Shown here: positions 1-7,784 of the stretch, piece after piece
Layout of the letters: each line of letters opens with the position of its first letter
How positions within the stretch are numbered: position 1 is the stretch's first letter
Origin: Sphacelaria rigidula
Taxonomy: Eukaryota; Phaeophyceae; Sphacelariales
DNA length: 26,862 bases
Reading direction: 5' to 3'
Assembly: GCA_964200075.2 (NCBI GenBank)
Contig: CAXNAA020000129.1
Location: 1 to 26,862, forward strand
Notes under the pieces: model-generated
What the model saw: only the letters and a program-made list of their open reading frames with translations
Told to the model about the DNA's origin: nothing
Database searches by the model: none
Program-made: the position numbers and the translations under genes

Positions 1-578
1 CTAAAGCGGACGCCTTCCGCGGTCACAGGCTAGCAATAAAAACAAAAAAAACAAAATAGACCCAGAGTAAAACTCACAAAACGCCTGTACACAACAAAAC
101 ATTTGTTGTCAGTAGCAACTACAACAAAAGTCAGTCCACCCACCACCACCGTGTTGCCCACTGGTTTAGTATCATGTTGTTTATCACCCCTCCACGAAAC
201 GGTAAATTAACGGTAAGATCAGCAGAATCAAATGGGGATGACACCGCATACATATTGACCTTCAACTGCATACCATGTTCATGGCTACTCCTGAAAGAAA
301 TCCGGCTCAATTTACCCATTGTAGCGCACAAACTGACCATCGATATCACCCAATAGCTGACAGAACCGGTACAAATATTGTACGAACAAGGTGGTAATTT
401 TCCATATTGGAATCCAACACCCAATCGCACCGAATTCACTCGGAATTCATACTGTGCTGCGAAACATATGCTATCACTTTATGCATAGGTAGAGCACGCT
501 AGCAGCGATCGTTCAAGGCCAACATTATGCGCTCGGCCTCACAAAATATTGTGGCTTTTGCTGCTCGTGGTTTCGTCC
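1..578. other. No gene recognised; A-rich left edge
   Basis: An A-rich stretch near the left edge is followed by mixed sequence. A 102-codon minus-strand frame (131-439) and a 60-codon plus-strand frame overlap each other. Neither has a motif, a clear start context or splice sites that I trust, so no gene is called here. Confidence 0.5.
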
Positions 579-785
579 TTACCCCAGCCTTCTCGTTTTC
601 GGTGACAGTACACCACGTTGAAATTTGACGCACTGGTACAGATGTGCCTCAACGATGAAGAGTAGTTTGAGTTGTCTCAATACGTGCTGTGTGAGTGGAA
701 ATATCATTAGCTTTGTTCCGGGTGTATGAGCACAGATGATGCGGCTGAAACGATCAATAAGTACCACAAAATAGCCGCGGCGGTG
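579..785 (-). pseudogene. Retroelement integrase-core-like fragment
   Basis: The minus-strand frame contains GYFVVLIDRFSRI, followed about 20 residues later by a hydrophobic TQHVLRQLKLLF segment. The pattern '(K/R)YFVVLIDRFSR' is typical of the start of the catalytic core of retrotransposon integrases, where the aspartate of 'IDRFS' is the first acidic catalytic residue. The second block (SDNG-like, with the next acidic residue) is not found in any frame downstream, so the copy looks truncated. The frame stays open upstream to 965, but that part coincides with another dispersed repeat and probably belongs to it. Family assignment rests on one motif. A chance resemblance or another DDE recombinase is possible. 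Confidence 0.35.
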
Positions 786-849
786 TCGTTGCACACGGCT
801 CCTGCGGGCGAATTCAAGCCCTCTGACCCTCACCCCGCTTCTTATGGTC

Positions 850-950
850 CGAAAAAAACGTCTCTCGGAAATTTTCTTCAGCGGCGTTTTCCGCCCGTGA
901 AAAGGGCTTAGCAGATATTGCGCTCTCGGAATGAGTTGGTCTATCCTCCC
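850..950 (+). repeat. Dispersed repeat D, diverged copy
   Basis: The segment around 'gtgaaaagggcttagcagat' matches by eye the arms of the foldback element at 24446-24893 (around 'cgaaaagagggctaggcgga') and the copy at 23033-23140. It overlaps the upstream part of the integrase-like frame on the opposite strand, so that part of the frame is probably repeat-derived. Confidence 0.4.
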
Positions 951-1049
951 CGGGAATTCAGGCACACCTGTGCATATGCTTTTTTACGCAGTTCGACCAA
1001 AGGGTCGGCTTGGGCATTTTTCGCGCTGACTCCCAAGAAAATGTCATCT

Positions 1050-1310
1050 GTGCGGAAATTTATGGAAAAAAGTATGTTCCTCTGAACTTGAACAGCTTAT
1101 CGACAAAATGGCAAGTCTGGTCACGAAAATTGTGCGGCCACTGGAAAACGTGAACGTGCCCTGGAACCGTCTAAAAGAGTACAACAAATCATTGCGAGTT
1201 GTCAAAATCCGCCTCTTATGGTGGTCTTTCGAGACGTGAAATGACGCAGAAGAGTCAAGAGGGCAGTTTTTCGAGAAATGCCCATCAGATCGGATCAGAT
1301 GACAATTAAA
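1050..1310 (+). other. Degenerate coding-like stretch upstream of repeat U1
   Basis: A plus-strand frame starting near 1075 is open for about 55 codons (ELEQLIDKMASL... ending LLWWSFET). It continues in the same phase past single stops towards the Ulp1-like frame of U1. It reads like an eroded 5' part of one long mobile-element ORF. No family is recognised. Confidence 0.25.
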
Positions 1311-1647
1311 CAGACGATCGTAGAAAATGGGGTTGAACACAAAAATGAGATTCAAGGGGCATAACAAAAGCGCAGGTTTGGTGCGAAACAGTTATTCCAA
1401 GAAAAAGCATCTTCGCAAAGAAGAAATGTACTTCGTGGCAGTTAAGCAGGTGTGGCTAGGTACACCGAATGAATGCGGTGTACACGCGTGCGTGTCGATG
1501 ACGATACCACCGAAGGAGCGCTGACGGAGAGGAAGCTCCTCGCCCGTGTCCTTTGATTGTCCTCGTTCGGCGATTCCCAATCGCTCGAGAGATTGGCATT
1601 GATATATCATGTTACCGGCACATACCCAATTTCCCCTGTGCCGGCAG
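1311..1647 (+). repeat. Repeat U, copy 1 (inverted relative to copy 2)
   Basis: About 337 bp matching, in reverse orientation, 6944-7277. Shared landmarks are 'cagacgatc', 'gtgtggctaggt', 'accgaatgaatgcggtgta', 'cgattcccaat' and 'tgccggcag'. Similarity is roughly 80% by eye with small indels. With the nested transposon A1 removed, the two copies are about 1.3 kb apart. They could be arms of one palindromic element or two insertions of the same family. Confidence 0.65.
1327..1524 (+). pseudogene. Ulp1/C48 peptidase-like fragment (copy 1)
   Basis: The 65-codon frame ends with VWLGTPNECGVHACVSM. In Ulp1/SENP-type cysteine proteases the catalytic cysteine lies in a '(Q)xNxxDCGVxxC' block near the C-terminus. 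Here the block reads PNECGVHAC, with E in place of the usual D and no clear upstream glutamine. Such domains are common passengers of DNA transposons. After the motif a stop interrupts homology that continues in copy 2 as RSAIPN.SRDWH. The His and Asp blocks upstream are not recognisable, so this is at best a C-terminal remnant. The reverse strand is also open in both copies but carries no known motif. Confidence 0.35.
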
Positions 1648-1667
1648 GGAGTTTATGGCTGCACAAC

Positions 1668-1795
1668 CCCCCTACTCGTACTGCCTGCGTGTAGAACAAC
1701 CGTCATGGCACCGAATTCGACAATGCTTGTACCATCGAACAGTTTCGTTCTCTCAACTTATTCCATAGATCAAAACGGCTTTCGAAAGCTGCGGG
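1668..1795 (+). repeat. Inverted repeat X, arm 1
   Basis: This pairs with arm 2 at 2071-2198 over about 128 bp with roughly 80% identity by eye. Read on the plus strand, one frame gives TEFDNACTIEQFRSLNL. The matching frame of arm 2 gives TEFDNACTIEQFRFLNL. The shared peptide points to a once-coding repeat. In this arm the frame has a stop just upstream. Confidence 0.6.
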
Positions 1796-2070
1796 AGGGT
1801 GCCTTCCCCGATTCCCAACAGGTACAAAAAAACGATGATACAGTTTTTTGCAAGGTCTACGAAACATTGACCGGCACAGGGAGTTTTCCTCGAATGAAAT
1901 TCCGTGTTTTTCCATCTTTAAAACATTTCATCTGCCTGGATTTCTATTTCGAACTCGAACCTGTCCATTTCAGATCGATTCTGTACTAATCGTTTTATGC
2001 AAATCCCAGAGTAGTATATAACTGTTCAACAGTATCTTAGTACGTTTGACCGACCCGAAGCGATCATTTT

Positions 2071-2198
2071 CCCGCAGCTATTGAGAGCCGTTTTGATTAT
2101 GTGGGATAAGTTAAGAAAACGAAACTGTTCAATGGTACATGCATTGTCAAATTCGGTGCTCTGACGGTTGTTCTTCAGGCAGTCAGTACAAGTGGAGC
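2071..2198 (-). repeat. Inverted repeat X, arm 2, coding-like
   Basis: This is the reverse-orientation partner of 1668-1795. It lies within a minus-strand frame of 71 codons (2026-2241) that reads CSTCTDCLKNN then TEFDNACTIEQFRFLNL. A C-x2-C-x2-C cluster upstream of the conserved peptide suggests a small zinc-binding segment of a mobile-element protein. No family is recognised. Confidence 0.5.
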
Positions 2199-2405
2199 AA
2201 CGAAAGCTGTCCGGGCTTGTTTGACGTAATATGCCGACCACTCTGCTCGTAAGCTACGAGCTGAGCCAGCCTAGAAGCGGATTTGTATTCTGCAGGCGAA
2301 ATCGCATTTTTTACTGAGAGTTGAACACTGAAATTTGGTGTGGACAATCAACAGGGCATAAACGAAAAATTATGCCGGGTCCCACAGTTGTTTTCTGGTG
2401 ATTTA

Positions 2406-3407
2406 CCCTTTTGGGACCGACCCCTCACTAACACAGGGTTGACCTTGTGTTGGTGAAATAATTAAAAATAAGTCAGGAAGCTACCCGCCTAATCACGGCG
2501 AGGCGAAATTTATCGACCAGCGCGGGGGTTTTTGGCGAGTGTAATGCCACTGCGAAGATCGTGTGGGGGCCCTATCCCTGGCCTAGATAAGCCTTCCCAG
2601 GTTTCCAGGAGCAGGGCGGTCGGAACTTGGTAATATGATATTACTTCCACTCAGTACTGCGTTCGCGAGTTTTCCGGTGGGTTTTTCGGGCCACAATTTC
2701 ATGCTAAAACGTAATATTACGCTAACACAGGGTCGACCGGAAAAACCGGGAAGAAATGTACATGCTACGATGTGGTCATTTTCACGAGACACTAAACCCA
2801 GGTGGGCCGTGGAAAGACAAAATGAACTACCATGATGAAATTTGCGTATCCCTCTGCCGATGACTTGAAGTGTGCAGTCAACATGTACGTAGTGGGCGGG
2901 GATGAAGGAGCGGTGTATAGGCAGTTGATCTCGGTAGCCGAGAATTGCCCAGAACGTGCAAGGGAGTATGCAGCGGCAGCTGCTGCTTCAGTCGGAGAGG
3001 CGTACTACACTGTTGTATGCATGCGCGCCGCAACGCTGATACCCTTTGAAGAAAATTTGCCGCATGCAATTGGGGAAATGGCGGCCCGCCCCGACCACAA
3101 AGGACTGTGTGGCAAGGTGATGGGGACGCTAATGTCATCCAAGGCCACAAGTGGCGGGCCGCCCGCCGGTCGCCCCATCCTGTTGGAAGCTCTCTACCGC
3201 GATCCATACTGCTTGCTACATCAGATGTACACCACCTAATGCGCACCCTGCACCTGAGAATAGATCGGATGAAACTTGCGGTCTTCGTCATAACCCTGCA
3301 GTTACATACGCGGGTTTTCAGCAACACATCACTGTTTCGTGCATACGCCAAACACGTCATTCATGACCAGCCTCATTGGTCGTTCTGGAGGCTCGGTCCC
3401 AAAAGGG
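2406..3407. mobile_element. TIR transposon B (1,002 bp) with TTA duplication
   Basis: It is bounded by perfect 15-bp inverted ends CCCTTTTGGGACCGA, with TTA on both sides (2403-2405 and 3408-3410). The related element A2 has a single TTA at the matching place (3893-3895) with continuous sequence around it, so the insertion and its 3-bp duplication are directly visible. Two copies of 'ctaacacagggt(t/c)gacc' lie inside (about 2428 and 2721). A TWA target is typical of PIF/Harbinger elements, but the short TIR alone does not prove that superfamily. B carries the 135-codon ORF below. Confidence 0.75.
2832..3239 (+). CDS. Hypothetical 135-aa protein carried by element B
   Basis: This is an uninterrupted frame beginning with two ATG codons, with balanced composition and an Ala-rich helical stretch (EYAAAAAASVGEAYYTV, residues about 38-54). 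I see no signal peptide, no membrane segment and no catalytic motif. It is not recognised as a transposase: no DDE pattern or helix-turn-helix is evident, and it is far shorter than a usual transposase. It lies fully inside transposon B, so it is either an element gene, a remnant of one, or host DNA captured by the element. The opposite strand is open for 160 codons, but its composition (many Arg, Cys and His) looks like an antisense shadow. First-ATG start chosen; an upstream spliced exon cannot be excluded. Confidence 0.4.
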   Translation: MMKFAYPSADDLKCAVNMYVVGGDEGAVYRQLISVAENCPERAREYAAAAAASVGEAYYTVVCMRAATLIPFEENLPHAIGEMAARPDHKGLCGKVMGTLMSSKATSGGPPAGRPILLEALYRDPYCLLHQMYTT

Positions 3408-3744
3408 TTAATGGCATTTTACTAAAACCTGTAAATTGATTATTGCCCTTAACTCATGAGAAAAAAAGGATATATTTGTGACCCGTCACATACATATTTC
3501 TTCATGACCTTTTGATTGTCCATACCAAATTTCAGGGTCCAACTCCAAGTAAAAAAATGCGAATTCGCATTTTCAAACCCGGGCCGGTGGAAATTCGGAA
3601 CATAATTTTGCAGGCCGTTTACCGGCCCACGTTTGGTATTTATGCATTGAAACTCTGTGCGGGACCTCGCTAGGTCATGATGAACCAAAAATGGTTCAGG
3701 TTGGTTTCGATTCATTTTCTTCGCTGGTCCGGCGCGTTTTAGTA

Positions 3745-4910
3745 CGAGCTGGGCCAGCTGAGAAGCGGATTTGTAGCTTGCAGGCCCATTGTACAGCCAA
3801 TATTTAGAGTTGGACCCTGAAATTTGGTATGGACAATGAATAGGGCATAATAAAAACAATTACCAGTGCACACAAGGTGTTTTTTTCAAGAGTTAGAGGC
3901 ATTTTTGCTGATACGTGAAAAATGATTATTGCCCTTCACTTATTAAAAAACATGAAAAAAATATCCTTGTGTTCACTGGTAATTGTTTTGATTATGCCCT
4001 ATTTATTTATTGTCCATACCAAATTTCAGGGTCCAACTCTAAATATTGGCCGTTTAGTGACAGGATCAGAATAAATTCCCAACAGTATTTTGCAGGCCAC
4101 CTACCGGCCCACGTTTGGTGTTTATATATTGAAACTTTGTGTGGGCCGTGGCTAGGGCATAATTGATGAAACAAAGTTGATGAGGTTGACTTCTTTTTTT
4201 TCACGGGTTTAGGGCGTTTTAGTATGGAAACCGCCATTTTTTTACTAGAACGCCCCAATCTCTCCAAAAAAATCAAACTGAGGGCCCATTTTTTAAAAAT
4301 TTTATTCAGCATACCTGTGTGGTTCTCTATCCCGAGTTTCAAATTACAATTCTAAAAATTGAGCCACGAAATTAAGATCAGGCCCAAAAGCAGTGCTTAT
4401 ATCCCCTCACAACTGCCCCAGCACCCGAAAAAACGAAAAAAGGAAAGACAAAATGCGAAAGCTGTGTTCATAAGTTTTAATATGCACTAGCGGTTGACCA
4501 CACAAAATTTCAAAGCATAACTCTGAAAAACTGAGACGCGATATCCAGGTTTAGTTAATCTAGTACATCTGCTCATAATTTACTGACTCAAGTATTGAAA
4601 CTTACGTGCTCCATATCTCGAGATAGATTGCGAATTAGATGAAGGTGGGGGTATCTATCGTTTCCCCGTGCTCCAGGGAATGTCCACTCCAAAATTCGTC
4701 GTCATCCGCTGAATACATCGATCGGGGGTTTCATAGACATTTTAGTATGGACGCCATCTCCCTTGGGTACAGGAATTGCTAGACACGGGCAGATGGGCAC
4801 CTTCCCCTTGGTTAGACAATTGATACAATATGAGGTCATGGCCCAACTCTTCCATGTTGACGAGATATTGCTCTGAGAGCTTAAATCCGTGTCTAGGCTG
4901 GCCCAGCTCG
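3745..4910. mobile_element. TIR transposon A2 (1,166 bp), nested in A1
   Basis: Both ends read CGAGCTGGGCCAGC exactly in inverted orientation, with TA at 3743-3744 and 4911-4912. A2 is a full, uninterrupted member of the same family as its host A1 and no longer ORF is found in it. The matching position inside A2 (TA at 4223-4224, in 'gttttagtatgg') is the unoccupied version of the site where A2 sits in A1 ('gttttagTA ... TAtgg'). Family members thus insert into one another at TA. Confidence 0.75.
3797..4049. repeat. Subterminal hairpin of element A2
   Basis: Arms 3797-3877 and 3965-4049 are inverted repeats of each other ('gttggaccctgaaatttgg' against 'ccaaatttcagggtccaac', 'agggcataat' against 'attatgccct') with a loop of about 87 nt. 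The same arms exist in A1 (around 2309-2360 and 3510-3545), so the hairpin is an original feature of the family. Confidence 0.65.
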
Positions 4911-5172
4911 TATGGTAACGACCATTTTTTTACAAGAATGCCCGAACCTTTCCCCCCCGTCAATAATGAAGGCCCATTTTTTTTGTAGCATACCTCTGTG
5001 GTTTTCCATGCTAAGTTTTAAATCACAATTCTATAAATTGAGCTGAAAATTTGAGCTAAGGCCCAAGAGCAATGTTCATTTCTCCTCAAAACTCCCGTAA
5101 AAACACGAGAAAAATTGAAAAATGTTGTCGAAAATTTGACAAAACGGTTTTACTTTATTTAATTATGCACTA

Positions 5173-5772
5173 CGAGCTGGGCCAGCTAAGAAGCTGCTAA
5201 AAGTTGCTTACACCACAGCTTCCCCTGTTTCCCGAATGAACCCGATGTAAGCATATCACTGTGAAGTGTAGACCAACCTGGTGACACCCGGCACCCCTGC
5301 TGAAAGAAAAAACAAATTGAAGAAAATGTAGAGCATAATGTATGACTTTAACGACGGACGAAAAATATATATATATTTCGGGATTCGAACTTATGACCTC
5401 CACAATTGGAGTCTCCGATCACTTGATCTATACGGGTGCAGCAGGGTCACGGAAAATGTTGAACGCACGGCTCAATTCGACAAGTCTTGAGCTGAAATTT
5501 CAGGAAGACCTTCTGCACCCAAGGAACTGATACTTCACGTGTCCAGCTGCAGATTCTCCTTTTTTTTCCTGGACTTATGGGATTATCTGGTTTTTACTGA
5601 ATTTTCAAATCCCCGTAACTTCTTCTTTTTTTCTTTTTTCATTTGCTGATCCCGTGATCTTCTGCTCTTCAACCATGAAAAGCTGCTGTCAAAATTCCAG
5701 CGTCGAACCACTACCATCGCGCCGTGCGTCGCCTGAGCGAGATTCACACCTACTCTTGGCTGGTCCAGCTTG
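5173..5772. mobile_element. TIR transposon C (600 bp), nested in A1
   Basis: It starts CGAGCTGGGCCAGCT and ends in the reverse complement of CAAGCTGGACCAGCC, flanked by TA at 5171-5172 and 5773-5774. A2 shows the empty site at 4488-4489 ('atgcacTAgcggtt'); in A1 the same words are split to either side of C. The ends resemble those of A, but the interior is different, so C looks like a separate non-autonomous family using related termini. Its left ~125 bp matches the region after the A-type ends at 24044 and 24231. Confidence 0.7.
5378..5442 (-). other. tRNA-like relic (A/B-box-like) inside element C
   Basis: On the minus strand 'agttcgaatcc' matches the tRNA T-loop/B-box consensus closely. 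A weaker A-box-like 'tagatcaagtg' lies about 30 nt upstream, a spacing near that in a tRNA gene. The T-stem and acceptor stem do not pair, so this is not a functional tRNA. It could be the tRNA-derived head of a SINE or a decayed tRNA copy. An (AT)n run follows directly. Confidence 0.3.
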
Positions 5773-6241
5773 TAGCGGTTCTCCATACGCAATTTCATAT
5801 TATAGCATACCTCTCAAAAACTGAGACGCGATATCCAGATTTAGGGCATCTAGTGCCTCTGCTCGTAATATCTTGATTTTAGAATGAAACATTGTGTGCG
5901 CCATATCACGAGATAGATTACGAATTAGGTGAAGGTGAGGTATCTATCGTCTACCCGTGCTCCAGGGAAGGTCCACACCGAAATCGTCATGAACGCTGAA
6001 TGTATCGTTCGGGTTTCATATACTGTAGATTTTTGTGTGGACGCTATCTCCGTATGGTATAGGAATTACTAGACATGGGGTTTAATCAATGAGAAAATAT
6101 TGGCCCAGATTTTTGAGCAGATGGGCACCTTCCCCTTGATTAGACGATTAATACGGTATCCGGATCACGGCCCAACTCGTCTGTGTCGATAAGGAATTGC
6201 CTAGAGAGCTCAACTCCGTTTTTAGGCTAGCCCAGCTCGTA

Positions 6242-6547
6242 TTCTTGGCGAGATCTTCGCGGTCGGCGCTTGACGGTATGGGACACAAATGCAACGACAA
6301 GTGGTTGATCATAGGACACCCTTGTTCATGGTGAAACCATAACCCTATCTCGCCTCAGCTCAGGATGTCCTCACATGGAATTTTTCGCCATTGCAACACA
6401 CGCACGCACACAGCCTGTGGAGCACTCGATCGGTTGCACATCTAAAAAGCTCAGATTACACGGTGGCAGCCCCCATGTGGGTCACGCCAGCAACAGTTGG
6501 GTCACCGCCAGAAGTGTATTTCTTCACTCCGCATGCCAAGGAGTTAT
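6242..6547 (-). other. Decayed continuation of a minus-strand element ORF
   Basis: Between the right end of A1 and the next ORF, a minus-strand frame (LACGVKKYTSGGDPTVAGV..., then SELFRCATDRV after one stop) reads on from the ORF at 6548-6862 after a frame change. It suggests the same eroded mobile-element gene. Nothing else is seen. Confidence 0.25.
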
Positions 6548-6862
6548 CTACGAGTGTTTGATCTCTGATGCATTCCCCAACTGGGGTGTGGTAGACTTGT
6601 CATTGTGAACGAACGCATAGTTGCAGAGAGGTCGGGTAAAATCAACCATGACAACAGCACCCCCTACCAAGTTGCGATTTAATCTTCTTATCGCCTCCAC
6701 ACCATCCTTGCTGGCATGTATGTGTAAGAGAACAAAAGCGGTGACGGGAACATCGTCCTGCTTTCCGACGACGTGTTCTGCAGCGAGCGCACAGAGGCTC
6801 GTCCTGTCCAAGAAAAGAGGCAGAGAGGATTCGATCTTTGCACTGGTCAGCGCCAGAGACAA
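6548..6862 (-). pseudogene. Unrecognised element ORF fragment (104 codons)
   Basis: The frame has well-balanced amino-acid composition and coding-like codons. It contains DGVEAIRRLNRNLVGGAVVM followed by VDFTRPLCNYAFVHNDKSTT and ends at a TAG. There is no ATG at the head; it follows a TAA, so it is a fragment or an exon. It lies about 80 nt downstream of the Ulp1-like fragment of repeat U copy 2 on the same strand. With A1 excised it is followed by the minus-strand X arm 2, so all three may be pieces of one long minus-strand transposon into which A1 jumped. The opposite strand holds a longer open frame (see rejected items), but that protein is Cys/Ser/Thr-rich in the way antisense frames usually are. 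Confidence 0.35.
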
Positions 6863-6877
6863 GGAAGATTATATCAG

Positions 6878-7135
6878 TCAAGATGCGACGCCCCTTGGCA
6901 CATCGATGTTCTGTGGGGGACTGTACAGCAATAATAAAAAAAACTGCCGGCACATGGAAAATGGGGTATGTGCCGGTAACATGATATGCCAATCTCTCGA
7001 GCAATTGGGAATCGCCGAACGAAAACGCACAAAGGACATAGGCGAGGAGCCTCCTTTCCGCCGGTGCTCCTCCGGTAGTATCGTCATCGACACGCACGCG
7101 TGTACACCGCATTCATTCGGTGCACCTAGCCACAC
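6878..7135 (-). pseudogene. Ulp1/C48 peptidase-like fragment (copy 2)
   Basis: This is the better preserved copy. The frame begins WLGAPNECGVHACVSMTI and runs without a stop through RSAIPNCSRDWHIMLPAHT, where copy 1 has a stop. CGVHAC corresponds to the catalytic-cysteine block of Ulp1-type proteases; the neighbouring Q is absent and the usual D is E. Upstream His and Asp blocks are not found. No ATG heads the fragment. It is inferred to be a C-terminal remnant of a transposon-borne protease. Confidence 0.35.
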
Positions 7136-7277
7136 CTACTTAACTGCTACAGATTTTGTGTTATCGAAGATGCTTTCCCCTAGAATAACTGTTTGTCACC
7201 AAACCTGCGTTTTAGTTATGCCCCTTGAACCTCATTTATGTGTAACCCCGTGTAACCCCATTTTCCTGGATCGTCTG
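6944..7277 (-). repeat. Repeat U, copy 2
   Basis: This is the reverse-orientation partner of 1311-1647. Homology starts and stops at the same landmarks, 'cagacgatc' and 'tgccggcag', so these are likely close to the family's real or truncated borders. Confidence 0.65.
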
Positions 7278-7500
7278 TTAGAAGCAGCTCCATACTACGC
7301 TTTCTTGTACAATTTTGCTATATATTGCGTTATCAGACGGTCTCTTGCAGTTGGTGTTCGGGAGGGGGGCGTATTTTCTACTTTTTTCATTTTTGACACT
7401 ATGTTAGGCCCCCAACTAGGAAATATCGCCATCCCGTGAGGCGCGTGCTGGTCGCACGCTGCAGCTGCCTACAATATTTCCCAACCACACAGGATTGAAG
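7278..7500. other. No feature recognised
   Basis: Mixed sequence with a T-rich stretch. I see no repeat copy or supported exon here. Confidence 0.4.
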
Positions 7501-7784
7501 TGACACAGGCTATTTGGAACTTGCGGCAGCACGAAGCGCAGCTTGGGACCACATGGTAAAACACGACTTGAATTCAAATGTGGGGAAGTTCCGGTCGCAT
7601 GCATCTCGAAAAATGTTTGCCCGTACCCATTCTAAAGCAGAGTATTCCCAGGTAAACAGCACCTGCTCTGCAATATGCGTCGTAGGTCCAGTACAGCGAC
7701 GATGTAAGCCAGCTGCGGTTTCCATCGTCTTCGAATTATGCTCGTCGGATGTTTTCTTGGCACCTGACGCCTTTTTCATCGTGA
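7501..7784 (+). CDS. Candidate spliced gene, 3' end, two exons
   Basis: Exon 7501-7651 reads DTGYLELAAARSAAWDHM...RTHSKAEYSQ and ends CAG|GTAAAC. A 40-nt intron (7652-7691, ending in TCCAG) leads in phase 0 to an exon reading YSDDVSQLRFPSSSNYARR... and closing at a TGA (7782-7784). The first exon follows 'gattgaag', a possible acceptor. An upstream exon ending at 'atccc|gtgagg' (7435) would be in phase. The protein is basic, with no membrane segment and no known domain. A competing minus-strand frame of 89 codons covers the same bases. Composition and matching splice phases favour the plus strand, but no start codon is identified. Confidence 0.35.

Larger units (their letters stand above)
2257..6239. 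mobile_element. TIR transposon A1, interrupted by B, A2 and C
   Basis: The ends are CGAGCTGAGCCAGCC (left) and the reverse complement of CGAGCTGGGCTAGCC (right). TA flanks both sides (2255-2256 and 6240-6241), the duplication expected of a TA-targeting DNA transposon. The interior aligns piecewise with A2: 2257-2405 with 3745-3895, 3411-3742 with about 3900-4222, 4913-5170 with 4225-4487, and 5775-6239 with about 4490-4910. The pieces are separated exactly by B, A2 and C. Without these insertions and their target duplications, A1 is 1,208 bp. It has no ORF of its own and is therefore non-autonomous. Confidence 0.75.

Noticed and set aside
2878-3360. Minus-strand frame of 160 codons
   Set aside because: It overlaps the better plus-strand ORF of element B. 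It is Arg/Cys/His-rich and has no motif.
3432-4225. Simple ~490-bp tandem duplication
   Set aside because: The offset between 3432 and 3921 is explained by A2 being inserted into A1, as shown by the TA junctions and empty sites.
5342-5445. Functional tRNA gene
   Set aside because: Only box-like words are present. Acceptor and T stems do not pair, and the region is interrupted by an AT run.
6621-7439. Longest open frame of the window, plus strand, 272 codons
   Set aside because: It starts at TTG, crosses the inverted repeat U copy, and is Cys/Ser/Thr-rich. The opposite strand carries frames with better composition and a protease-like motif. One possible donor at 7435 fits the exon at 7501, so it remains the main alternative reading.
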